Shown piece after piece: positions 1 to 6,242 of a stretch of 26,844 nt of DNA; the stretch's first letter is position 1; each line of letters starts with the position of its first letter. The stretch comes from a virus: positions 1 to 26,844 of the IMG/VR virus record IMGVR_UViG_3300027906_000123. One strand, 5' to 3'. The translations under genes were made by a program, and so were the position numbers. The notes below the pieces were generated by a model that was given only the letters and a program-made list of their open reading frames with translations, did no database searches and had not been told where the DNA came from.

Positions 1-703
1 CTGTCTCAAACATATACGCTGAGTTCCTAGAAAGCATAGGCATATGTTCCTTCATATCTTCTGGTATATCTTTAGCTATCTCAGTGTGATACCACAGTAG
101 ATGTAACATGTGAGCTGCTGCCCACATATTAGCCAGCACAAGTTGAGGTGTTTCATCTTGTGCTTCACCAGTACATCCCGCTGCATGTATAGGTGAACCT
201 GTCGTGTCAGTTAGTATGTCAGGATAATAAACCCGTGGATCACATGGAGTCCCACGCATACTAGACTCATAGAAGTATGCATCAGCATCAGTGTAACCGT
301 TACCACCTATGATTGATTTGTATCCCTGAGTATCACATGCCTCCAGTATTAGTTTCCTAGCTGGATGATTATCGGCACAACCAAGAAGCCATGTGTATTC
401 TGGTGAACCAATGACCCCTTCCAGTTCTCCTGAGAAATACCTAGGTACTGTATACATCATGCACTGAGCTTCATTCTTATACCTAGATGAAAGTGCTTCC
501 GCTTTGTTAGAACCTATATCTTCTTTCCTGAACAGTTGCCTGTCCATGTTCTTCAACTCTAGATCATCCCCATCATGTATAGTAATGGAATCATGTTGAT
601 CTGCTAGTTTAACCAGAGCAGGTAGTAACCAACTACCTACTCCGCCTGCTCCTATTATATGATAATGTCTGTTCATGTCATTGGGTATATTAAAAATAAA
701 CAT
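1..703 (-). CDS. E1-like (ThiF family) adenylyltransferase, C-terminus cut by window edge
   Basis: By family this enzyme adenylates the C-terminus of a ubiquitin-like protein using ATP and passes it on as a thioester. Of the protein, 234 residues are visible. Translation from the ATG at 703 gives a nucleotide-binding glycine motif GAGGVGSW at residues 18-25, acidic D44 and D46, N52 with R55-Q56 (the N..RQ of E1 enzymes), K67, and D111 in GCADNHPARK. These match the ThiF/MoeB/E1 active site in order and spacing. C177 in HAAGCTGEA is the best candidate transfer cysteine, and no CxxC zinc pair is seen so far. The start follows the stop of the upstream gene directly (TAA then ATG). The context, with an E2-like gene two genes upstream and a double ubiquitin-like gene before it, fits the E1 of the PRTRC or related prokaryotic systems. 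The C-terminus lies outside the window. Confidence 0.88.
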   Translation of the reverse strand, partial: MFIFNIPNDMNRHYHIIGAGGVGSWLLPALVKLADQHDSITIHDGDDLELKNMDRQLFRKEDIGSNKAEALSSRYKNEAQCMMYTVPRYFSGELEGVIGSPEYTWLLGCADNHPARKLILEACDTQGYKSIIGGNGYTDADAYFYESSMRGTPCDPRVYYPDILTDTTGSPIHAAGCTGEAQDETPQLVLANMWAAAHMLHLLWYHTEIAKDIPEDMKEHMPMLSRNSAYMFET

Positions 704-1075
704 TTATTCTACTGTTCGTGATCTAATGCATTCATCTAAGATGCTCTGTGATAAAGTTCTTTTTTCACATTGAGTTATCTTAGATCTAATAAAGTACAGT
801 GGATTCAGAAGCATATCTGTATGTTCATCACCCATTCCCTCTATCCTGTTACCTTGCCTAAGGTAGATCCATATCAACTTCCACAGTTTCTCCCTACCTA
901 AGCTTCCCATTGATTCTAAAGATCTTACATTAGAAAACTCTTCAGGCCTGTCACTCATTATAGATGTAATAATTATAGCTTCGCTTTTTATTGACCTCTC
1001 TTCTAGATCACTCATCTCTGAGACAAGTTGATTATCTATAATCGTCATTGACTTTGGTATTGAATTTATTTTCAT
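704..1075 (-). CDS. Unknown 123-residue protein between E2 and E1
   Basis: I recognise no family. The 123-residue protein is mixed charged and mostly helical in appearance. A segment around residues 60-75 (REKLWKLIWIYLRQGN) is aromatic and amphipathic, and four Met/Ser-rich turns lie in the first half. It has two cysteines, near the C-terminus. Its start lies 2 bases after the stop of the E2-like gene and its stop abuts the start of the E1-like gene, so the three are almost certainly translated from one message. That position makes it a candidate partner of the conjugation enzymes (adaptor, target or specificity factor), which is inference from location only. Confidence 0.75.
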   Translation of the reverse strand: MKINSIPKSMTIIDNQLVSEMSDLEERSIKSEAIIITSIMSDRPEEFSNVRSLESMGSLGREKLWKLIWIYLRQGNRIEGMGDEHTDMLLNPLYFIRSKITQCEKRTLSQSILDECIRSRTVE

Positions 1076-1077
1076 TG

Positions 1078-1926
1078 TTATACGCTTATATTTTCTAAGT
1101 AAGTTTTACTGAAACTCTCCATAAGAATATGAGCAGGACACGGAACACCTAACTGCTGGTTTGTATCTGTACAAAACCTGAACAGTACTGATGAGTTCCT
1201 ACCTTTAGTTGAGTTTGTTAAGTCAGAGTTCCAAGGAGTGCTATAGAATAAGTCTATGTTCTTCTTAGTTGCATCAACAATTCCTATGTCCTCCATGTAA
1301 GTTTCACCAAAACATATCTCACTGTTCTCATAAACATTACCTGTAGGTAAAACAAACCACCCTTTAGATTCCTCATGCCATTTATTACTTTCATGAGATT
1401 CAATCTTGCAGTGAAGATAACTTCTAGCTGGTCGCCATGTATTGTTATCTGTTTTCCCGTGGTACTCCATTGTAATATATAATTTTATATATTCAGGAAC
1501 TACCCAGTCCAACGTGTAAGTCTGCCTGTTACTTCTAGATTCTGAATCGCCATTCCTAAATGTAGGGGACAACCATTTGTCAGGTAGTCCATCAAAATCT
1601 ATACATTCTTTCTCGTTATCATTTGAGAAAAGCATAAACACATCTTTAGTTATTACTTCAAATGTTGTGTTAAACTTAAGCTTACTCAATTGAGTGGTTA
1701 CTAAGCTTAGTGATATAGAATCTTCCCCTTTAGGTTCAAGCCTAGAAAAATTCATAGGCATACCAGCCATTGATGATATATTATTAACCATCATTGGTTG
1801 AGATTCTATATGACGCTTTAATCTTTGATCCATTGTACCTTTATACATCATTCTGTATTCAGGTTCGAACACACCTTGATCTGTTAGTATCAAGTGTTTT
1901 GATTTTATTATATCTTCGTATTTCAT
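1078..1926 (-). CDS. E2-like ubiquitin-conjugating protein (PRTRC-B / Prok-E2 family D type)
   Basis: The 282-residue protein is proposed to accept the activated modifier from the E1 on a cysteine and hand it to a target. The supporting stretch is residues 190-236: WFVLPTGNVY, then SEICFGE with C205, then DLFYSTPWNSDL. This reproduces the pattern NVy.dG.vC.G followed by F..S.F that I know from PRTRC system protein B, a UBC-fold E2-like family, with N197 and C205 as the likely catalytic pair. The N-terminal 150 residues are poorly conserved and may be a family-specific extension. Its ATG at 1926 has only AT-rich sequence upstream and no clear Shine-Dalgarno, and a terminator sits between it and the modifier gene, so it may be expressed at a lower level by read-through or its own promoter. 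Family assignment rests on motif reading without a profile search. Confidence 0.68.
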   Translation of the reverse strand: MKYEDIIKSKHLILTDQGVFEPEYRMMYKGTMDQRLKRHIESQPMMVNNISSMAGMPMNFSRLEPKGEDSISLSLVTTQLSKLKFNTTFEVITKDVFMLFSNDNEKECIDFDGLPDKWLSPTFRNGDSESRSNRQTYTLDWVVPEYIKLYITMEYHGKTDNNTWRPARSYLHCKIESHESNKWHEESKGWFVLPTGNVYENSEICFGETYMEDIGIVDATKKNIDLFYSTPWNSDLTNSTKGRNSSVLFRFCTDTNQQLGVPCPAHILMESFSKTYLENISV

Positions 1927-1951
1927 ATTATTATTTATTGTATAGAAACAG

Positions 1952-1980
1952 AAAAACCCCCACGGATTTACCCGTGAGGG
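1952..1980 (-). terminator. Intrinsic terminator after the double ubiquitin-like gene
   Basis: Read on the minus strand, a 9-bp stem (CCCUCACGG with CCGUGGGGG, one U-G pair) closes a 6-base loop and is followed at once by five U residues. It lies 43 bases after the stop of the modifier gene and just before the E2-like gene. It would let the modifier be made in excess over the enzymes. Confidence 0.72.
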
Positions 1981-2022
1981 CTGCAGTTCTGCTCCTAAAA
2001 GGCTAGCCTTGTAAGGCCAGAG

Positions 2023-2466
2023 TTAAACAGCCTTTGAATTGGCTGCGGTTTCAACACTAATCACATCACCTTCTGTGACAGTGTTTGATTCAGGCTGAGT
2101 AGCCCCGTCGATTAACGCTTTGACATTATCGCCAAAGCCCAGTGCTGCACGTACTCTTCTGAGTACATCACCAATGGAACTACCCACTGGAACAGAGGTT
2201 GTGATGCTCCGCTCAAGACCATACTTGACGGTCACGGAAACCTCATCTGCTGCCTTTGAATTGGCCGCAGTTTCGACAGTGATTACATCACCACATCTAA
2301 CAGTGTTAGACTCTGGTTGAGTAACACCACCAATTAAGGCTTTAACATTGCTGCCAAAACCTAGAGCAGGACGAACCTTCTCTAACACTTGAGCGATAGA
2401 TGAACCATCCTCAACCTCGATTGTAGCTTGACGCTCCAATCCATAACGAACTGTTATATTAATCAT
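2023..2466 (-). CDS. Tandem double ubiquitin-like (beta-grasp) modifier protein
   Basis: The 147-residue protein is two near-identical beta-grasp domains in series with a 74-residue period. Each runs: strand (NITVRYG / SVTVKYG), strand (ATIEVEDG), helix (SSIAQVLEKVRPALGFG), strand (NVKALI.G), then TQPESNTV..GDVI.VETAANSKA, the final GD-V/I strand being typical of the MoaD/ThiS/ubiquitin-like fold. The first domain ends ...ANSKAADE and the second ...ANSKAV with no terminal Gly-Gly, so conjugation would need processing or a different chemistry. I start at 2466 because AGGAGA lies 6 bases upstream. An in-frame ATG at 2493 has no such site. Base composition is more GC-rich than its neighbours. 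Genes for E1- and E2-like enzymes follow on the same strand. Confidence 0.8.
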   Translation of the reverse strand: MINITVRYGLERQATIEVEDGSSIAQVLEKVRPALGFGSNVKALIGGVTQPESNTVRCGDVITVETAANSKAADEVSVTVKYGLERSITTSVPVGSSIGDVLRRVRAALGFGDNVKALIDGATQPESNTVTEGDVISVETAANSKAV

Positions 2467-2472
2467 ATAACT
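2031..2472 (-). repeat. 222-bp tandem duplication encoding the two modifier domains
   Basis: The same coding unit occurs twice head to tail with a 222-bp period (compare CCTTTGAATTGG at 2031 and 2253). Identity at protein level is far higher than at DNA level: many third positions differ, so the duplication is not recent, and selection keeps both copies. Confidence 0.85.
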
Positions 2473-2576
2473 TCTCCTATTATCCCTAGGCATTACGCCA
2501 TGTTACAAGACAGGATCACACGGGATGGGAGTTCTCCTGTTTTCAGTCATCGTTGACTAGAAATTCTTACTGCAAT

Positions 2577-2780
2577 CTACCCTTCATAGTTTATGATTGT
2601 TAAATATGCTAACAGGTTTGTGTCGTAGCCTGACTTAATAATATTATCAGCTACGTCTGGTCTTCTGTAGAATTCTTTAAGAGCATTTAGTCTCATTTCT
2701 TTTCCAGCATCACATGATAACATTCTCTTAACTCTTATGTGCTGTTCTTCAGATAGTATCTGATCTAGATCTATTTTCAT
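2577..2780 (-). CDS. Unknown 67-residue protein
   Basis: The protein is small, charged and helical, with no recognised family. It begins MKIDLDQILSEEQH and contains a KEFYRRPDVADNIIKSGYD segment suggesting a short helical bundle. It lies between the ATPase-like gene and the modifier gene on the same strand, with an 84-bp gap before the modifier gene and a structured RNA just upstream. No Shine-Dalgarno is evident before the ATG. Function unknown. Confidence 0.6.
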   Translation of the reverse strand: MKIDLDQILSEEQHIRVKRMLSCDAGKEMRLNALKEFYRRPDVADNIIKSGYDTNLLAYLTIINYEG

Positions 2781-2793
2781 TGGTGTAAAAACA

Positions 2794-2865
2794 GATACAC
2801 AAGCGGCTATGACGGGGCAATATTCAACCCGACCCGCATCTTAATAGCGGGACTGCTTGTGTATC
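2794..2865 (-). ncRNA. Three-way-junction RNA element in the leader of the 67-residue gene
   Basis: An 11-bp perfect stem (GATACACAAGC at 2794-2804 with GCTTGTGTATC at 2855-2865) encloses two hairpins, CCCGC/GCGGG (9-base loop) and CGGG/CCCG (11-base loop). On the minus strand the closing stem is followed by UGUUUUU and then the ATG of the downstream gene 13 bases after the stem. It could be a leader regulator, an attenuator or the end of a small RNA. No known riboswitch class is recognised. Confidence 0.6.
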
Positions 2866-2870
2866 CTAAA

Positions 2871-3539
2871 TTATATATCCATGTGCATTATCCTTACACT
2901 TTTGTGACTAATATTTTTGTCACTTATTAATCTCTGAGTTCTCAGTATTATATGCTCAGAGTTAGATGTAATCACTAAAGGCTTAGTCGTCTTCCTGTTT
3001 TGCTGTTCAGTAAGTTTAATATCAGGCAGACCTACATCTTTCCCTGTAAAACCTCTCAACATATTAAGCCCATCATCTTGCTCCCAGTATCCTTTGTATA
3101 TAAGCCTGAGAAACAGATTAGGTAACTCGCATTGAATCGCTGGATGTAAGTGTGCCTCAGGTAATTGCCAGAATATATTAGATCCATTCTTAATTGCATA
3201 CATACATTCAAGTATCTTGTTGTATAGGTTTAAGTATCCACCACTCAACCAATCTATCTCTTCCCATTTGAGATAAGTCCCATGCTTCATAGCCATACAA
3301 TTTAACATGTCATGTGCCAGCTTGCGTTCCTCTTCTGATAAAGAATCACCTATAATCAATTCATCAGAAACTTTTACATAACTATGGTTCAATGGCGTGA
3401 AGTTAAAGTGTGTAGATATTCTTGGCCCATATATATACATAAGGGATGTATCCTCTGAATAATCTAGCACACTAGTTTCGCCGCTAGCTTTATTGTATAG
3501 AACAACATTGTGCTGTTCTTCATTTACTGTAGCCCACAT
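2871..3539 (-). CDS. ABC/OLD-type ATPase C-terminal lobe without P-loop
   Basis: The 222-residue protein carries the C-terminal half motifs of the AbiEii/OLD/DUF3696-like ABC ATPases: an ABC signature-like LSGGYLNL at residues 98-105, a Walker B/D-loop region FWQLPEAHLHP at 123-133 (family form: EQPELHLHP), and a switch segment SNSEHIILRTQRLI at 192-205 (family form: HSEHLLLRLQ). There is no GxxxxGKS/T anywhere, and the Walker B acidic residue before P is replaced by Leu, so it should not hydrolyse ATP by itself. The start overlaps the upstream stop by one base (TAATG). It may be a relic, a partner for a P-loop half elsewhere, or a decoy of host defence ATPases. The last two are speculation. 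Confidence 0.65.
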   Translation of the reverse strand: MWATVNEEQHNVVLYNKASGETSVLDYSEDTSLMYIYGPRISTHFNFTPLNHSYVKVSDELIIGDSLSEEERKLAHDMLNCMAMKHGTYLKWEEIDWLSGGYLNLYNKILECMYAIKNGSNIFWQLPEAHLHPAIQCELPNLFLRLIYKGYWEQDDGLNMLRGFTGKDVGLPDIKLTEQQNRKTTKPLVITSNSEHIILRTQRLISDKNISHKSVRIMHMDI

Positions 3540-3913
3540 TATTCTATTAAAGGAACTTCATACCCCTCCTCTTCTTTAAGTAACCTGTCTTTGTAATCTT
3601 TTAATACGTACTTGGCTTTCAGATCTGTTTTACTAGCATCTTCAAGCACTTCCATTATCTCATCAAAGAGTACTAACATAATTAAGAACTCGTTACTTAT
3701 ATCACAACAACGAGCACGTAGTTCATCATCCTCCCAATCAGTTGGGAGCCTTGGAGATCCTTTCCTCCCAATGTAAACATTTCTCGAATGGGGATATATA
3801 GGTAAGCTTAGCTTGTCCCCCTCTCTTGAAATATCAGAAGGTTGTGAGTGAATAGATGAGTGATCTTTTTCATTATAAAGATTCTCATCATGTGAATAAT
3901 ATGTCCTAGCCAT
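3539..3913 (-). CDS. Unknown 124-residue protein
   Basis: No family is recognised. The first 55 residues are polar and probably disordered (many Ser, His, Asp), with YIGRKGSPRLPTDWEDDEL in the middle. Residues 70-124 look helical (FLIMLVLFDEIMEVLEDASKTD) and acidic. Start and stop are both joined to neighbours by one-base TAATG overlaps, so it belongs to the same message as the ATPase-like gene after it and the small basic gene before it. Confidence 0.7.
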   Translation of the reverse strand: MARTYYSHDENLYNEKDHSSIHSQPSDISREGDKLSLPIYPHSRNVYIGRKGSPRLPTDWEDDELRARCCDISNEFLIMLVLFDEIMEVLEDASKTDLKAKYVLKDYKDRLLKEEEGYEVPLIE

Positions 3914-4059
3914 TATTTAATTTCCTTTCTTATCTTAGCAAACCTATCCCGTCCTTCCTTAGGAGAAACAAAGTAGTCTCCTATCACGTTCCTAAAAGTC
4001 ATCTGTCCTTTGTCAGATTCCTTCTTCCTCTTCTTTCTGTTTAACTTTCTCATTTGCAT
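3913..4059 (-). CDS. Small basic protein, 48 residues
   Basis: Starting MQMRKLNRKKRKKES, it is strongly basic over its first 15 residues, followed by a short mixed segment. I choose the ATG at 4059 because GGGAGGA sits 6 bases upstream and because it overlaps by TAATG the stop of a small membrane peptide. A longer reading from an ATG at 4107 would run through that other gene. It may bind nucleic acid by its charge. Function unknown. Confidence 0.62.
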   Translation of the reverse strand: MQMRKLNRKKRKKESDKGQMTFRNVIGDYFVSPKEGRDRFAKIRKEIK

Positions 4060-4148
4060 TATAAATCCTCCCACCAGTCTATTAGTATCATGGTTGAGAA
4101 TAAGCATAGGAAGATCAACGCCGCTATACCTAGTATGTTTATTATCAT
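4059..4148 (-). CDS. 29-residue single-pass membrane peptide
   Basis: A reading frame of 29 codons: a hydrophobic core from about residue 2 to 23 (IINILGIAALIFLCLF then STMILI) followed by an acidic, tryptophan-rich tail DWWEDL. That is one transmembrane segment with a short charged end. Its ATG overlaps the upstream stop as ATGA (4145-4148) and its TAA overlaps the downstream ATG as TAATG (4057-4061), the same coupling used by every neighbour. It overlaps a longer alternative reading of the basic gene in another frame. It could be a tiny holin-like or membrane-anchoring peptide, but size and topology alone do not decide. Confidence 0.62.
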   Translation of the reverse strand: MIINILGIAALIFLCLFSTMILIDWWEDL

Positions 4149-4333
4149 AATGATTTGTTGATTAAATAATCATGGCTCTTAGCCCATTCACGTAATTCAT
4201 TCACAGCTGTCTTATATAAAGGACTAGCTGTTGCCTCTGTTCTGATCGCTGTCAGATAAAAATCCAACATGCCTACAGATGATGGTGGTAGGTTTACTGT
4301 TTCCACCTTACCCTTTCCTTTTTCTTCACTCAT
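4145..4333 (-). CDS. Unknown 62-residue protein
   Basis: A small soluble protein with a Lys/Glu start (MSEEKGKGKVETVNLPP) and a helical second half (FYLTAIRTEATASPLYKTAVNELREWAKSHDY). No family is recognised. It follows the upstream gene by 4 bases and overlaps the membrane peptide by ATGA. Confidence 0.6.
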   Translation of the reverse strand: MSEEKGKGKVETVNLPPSSVGMLDFYLTAIRTEATASPLYKTAVNELREWAKSHDYLINKSL

Positions 4334-4337
4334 ATTG

Positions 4338-4553
4338 TTATCTTATTTGTTTTTGTACGCGATTATCCTCTGTCAGAATAATTGCGTTAAATCTATCTCG
4401 CCATCCCTTCTCCCTCTTGAGCTTAATGATGGCTATATCTATTCCATTCCTAGTACCTTCAACCATTACTGTTTTCCTCTTAAGTGTAACAGTAATATTA
4501 GTACCAGTTTCCTCATGTATCTTATTTACAACTCTAGTTCTAGGTAGGCTCAT
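4338..4553 (-). CDS. Unknown 71-residue protein, weak KH-domain resemblance
   Basis: The core VVNKIHEETGTNITVTLKRK then TVMVEGTRNGIDIAIIKLK has the order helix - strand - strand - helix seen in a minimal KH RNA-binding domain (i..I.eetg..I.v....v.v.G....i..A). The GxxG loop is not clear, so this is only a hint. It overlaps the upstream gene by ATGA and is followed by a 62-residue gene after 4 bases. It could bind RNA. Confidence 0.58.
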   Translation of the reverse strand: MSLPRTRVVNKIHEETGTNITVTLKRKTVMVEGTRNGIDIAIIKLKREKGWRDRFNAIILTEDNRVQKQIR

Positions 4554-4765
4554 AACTTATCGTTGCTCCTTGTCCTGTCAGGTTTCTTACCTCTCTGCTT
4601 AGGCACTGTCTGCTGATCCCATGAAGGGTCTAGCTTCCTATCCCTAGTAGCTGCGTTAAACCAACTACTAGCACTTATCCTAACGCTCTTAACACGCTGT
4701 CTAGTGTGAGGATCTATCCTCTCAACTATCCTAGGGTCAGGCTTATGATCTTTTCTTCTTCCCAT
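4550..4765 (-). CDS. Small basic protein, 71 residues, first gene of the left operon
   Basis: Rich in Arg, Lys and Asp (MGRRKDHKPDPRIVERIDPH..., ending KQRGKKPDRTRSNDKL), probably largely disordered and nucleic-acid binding by charge. No family is recognised. It is the first gene of the minus-strand operon after the structured region at 4800-5500, so the operon promoter is expected upstream of 4765 on the minus strand. I could not pick one with confidence. Confidence 0.55.
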   Translation of the reverse strand: MGRRKDHKPDPRIVERIDPHTRQRVKSVRISASSWFNAATRDRKLDPSWDQQTVPKQRGKKPDRTRSNDKL

Positions 4766-4768
4766 ATT

Positions 4769-4797
4769 TTTACTTTCTCATTTAAGGTGCATGTAAT
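4769..4797 (+). promoter_or_regulatory. Candidate sigma-70 promoter for the structured RNA region
   Basis: TTTACT and TGTAAT are separated by exactly 17 bases and agree with the -35 (4 of 6) and -10 (5 of 6) consensus. Transcription would start near 4804, at the foot of the first hairpin of the 4800-5500 region. In an AT-rich genome such matches arise by chance, so support is moderate. Confidence 0.35.
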
Positions 4798-4799
4798 CA

Positions 4800-5500
4800 T
4801 GTCCCTTTTGTGTGCCTATCATGTACCTGTAATAGACACAAAAAAAGGACACGGAGGCTCATAGTGTGATGGTCAGTGAACTACATAAGCGGCTCACTAT
4901 ATGCATCATCTAATCGCCTCCATATCCCTGATAAATAAGAATAGGACGAAACAAAACCCTCGATGTATGTTATACCCATACACTCAGGCCAGACACAGGA
5001 TGAGGTTAGTTGAGGTAAGTATCCAAAGGACTCTTCTTAATGCCCAGTATCTAACCCTTCCTTCGCAGACATGAAGCACTCCATGTCCACTACTAGCTAC
5101 CCCGAAGTTGGTAGCACCTAATCAGTCTCGCATACCCTTGCAACGACCACCTTGTCTGTTCTCACTTGTTCTCCAGAACCTATACCGACTTAAAGTCTAT
5201 GGCTTCTGCAGTTAACTAAACTGCCTATCGCACAAATGCAGACACAGATCGACCTGATCAGATCACACAGCTCCCGCTAGTTCACTTGGAACCACGTACA
5301 TGTTACGCATCCCATTAGGACACGACACACGTACAGCGTCACGCTGGCACGTCAAAGAACATAGTAGGCATAAATCCTACTATTCGAACACAACGTAACA
5401 GTCTTTGACTGTCACATAACTAAGCATTACTTAGCCTGTCGGTTCGAAATTATCAGATTAACGTGATAGTGTTAACCTGATGATTTTGAACAGTACTGGT
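4800..5500 (+). ncRNA. Candidate large structured non-coding RNA (~700 nt)
   Basis: The 787 bases between flanking genes hold no credible reading frame but a dense chain of stems: TGTCC..TTTTGTG..CTAT with ATAG..CACAAAA..GGACA (4800-4851); GGAGGC/GCCTCC (4853/4916) enclosing ATAGTG/CACTAT; TGTATG/CATACA with a 7-base loop (4964-4982); GACATG/CATGTC (5068-5087); GCTACC/GGTAGC (5096-5115); GTTCT/AGAAC (5158-5179); GCAGTT/AACTGC (5208-5224); ACGT-CAGCG/CGCTG-ACGT (5328-5352); ATAGTAGG/CCTACTAT with a 7-base loop (5361-5383); ACAGTC/GACTGT (5398-5412); CTAAG/CTTAG (5420-5434); and a 21-bp stem with two wobbles and one mismatch (5442-5491). Strand is inferred from a promoter-like match at 4769-4797, the terminator at 5507-5544, and G-U pairs in the last stem fitting the plus strand better. 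Size and phage setting recall GOLLD and ROOL RNAs; identity is not established. Confidence 0.5.
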
Positions 5501-5506
5501 ATAAAC

Positions 5507-5544
5507 AAAAAAAGAACACACCCCCAGCTTGGGGGCGGTTCTTT
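5507..5544 (-). terminator. Strong (bidirectional) intrinsic terminator
   Basis: Outer stem AAAGAAC/GTTCTTT and inner stem CCCCC/GGGGG around a 5-base loop. On the minus strand the stem runs into seven U residues, 9 bases after the stop of the 172-residue gene. On the plus strand it is followed after five bases by UUUUU and could end the structured RNA as well. Confidence 0.8.
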
Positions 5545-5552
5545 GTGGATTT

Positions 5553-6071
5553 TTACGACTGATAATCAATATCAGTCCTAAGATCAATTCTCACAGTCCT
5601 GACACCTGTACGATCAATATCATTAAATGTTCTGACATTCTTAGAAACATGAGCATGACCCGCTGTATCTAAATGGGCTTGTGCTTCTTCTTTGCCTAAT
5701 TTCTTGACCAAGGCATGAGCTTCTTTTACCTCAGACATTAGAGCTTCTTCAATTTGCCCTTTTGTCCCAGTGATGAACTCTTGTAGAGTTTTTAATCCGT
5801 TGTGCTGCAATGCTTTTGGAGCATTTACACGAACTGCTTGGATGAACTCGGGACGCAATTGAGTGGTGTCTTTGATCCCCTCTATAATTGGGAACGGTTC
5901 TTTCTCGCTCAATTGGTCCTTATTTGCGTTTTCAGGGACTTCACTCTCAACGCTTGGTTGAGACTCATTAGGTACTTCTGGAGTTTCCTTAGGAGCTTGT
6001 GAACGTGCCTTATCAGCTTTATCTGTCGATGTATTCGACCCTGTAGTAATAGTATTATTAGTCTTTGACAT
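5553..6071 (-). CDS. Unknown 172-residue protein with disordered N-terminus
   Basis: Residues 1-60 are low-complexity Ser/Thr/Glu/Pro/Asn, probably disordered. Residues 75-150 look helical (TLQEFITGTKGQIEEALMSE, then AHALVKKLGKEEAQAHLDTA), and the C-terminus is a mixed strand-like VRTVRIDLRTDIDYQS. No family is recognised. It stands alone, with an intrinsic terminator directly after it and a 294-bp intergenic region before it, so it is a single-gene unit. Size and composition resemble small phage virion or internal proteins, but nothing decides. No clear Shine-Dalgarno precedes the ATG. Confidence 0.72.
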   Translation of the reverse strand: MSKTNNTITTGSNTSTDKADKARSQAPKETPEVPNESQPSVESEVPENANKDQLSEKEPFPIIEGIKDTTQLRPEFIQAVRVNAPKALQHNGLKTLQEFITGTKGQIEEALMSEVKEAHALVKKLGKEEAQAHLDTAGHAHVSKNVRTFNDIDRTGVRTVRIDLRTDIDYQS

Positions 6072-6242
6072 AATAGTATTTAGTTTGAATTAAGAAGTTG
6101 AGACTTTCTAACCGATAGGCTAGTCCCTCTCAGATAGTAAACGATCCCTTTTGCCCTTTCCGTTTTCAGTATTAACAGAAAAGGGAAAATCTTCATTTTG
6201 TTGGTGTTATTTCCTAGAATGGTTCAGGTCGAGAAACACCTA

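Noticed and set aside
2467-2493. Longer start of the double modifier (ATG at 2493)
   Set aside because: A good Shine-Dalgarno sits directly before the ATG at 2466, and the extra residues are not part of the repeat.
1-4765. JAB/Mov34 peptidase expected with E1, E2 and modifier
   Set aside because: No HxH...SxxD pattern in any protein of the operon. It may lie left of base 1 but is not in the window.
5340-5500. tRNA-like signals (TTCGAA sequences and 7-base loops)
   Set aside because: No acceptor stem or matching T-stem can be formed around either TTCGAA on either strand, so no tRNA is called.
4860-5500. CRISPR-like array in the gene-free region
   Set aside because: The hairpins differ in sequence and spacing. 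There are no identical direct repeats.
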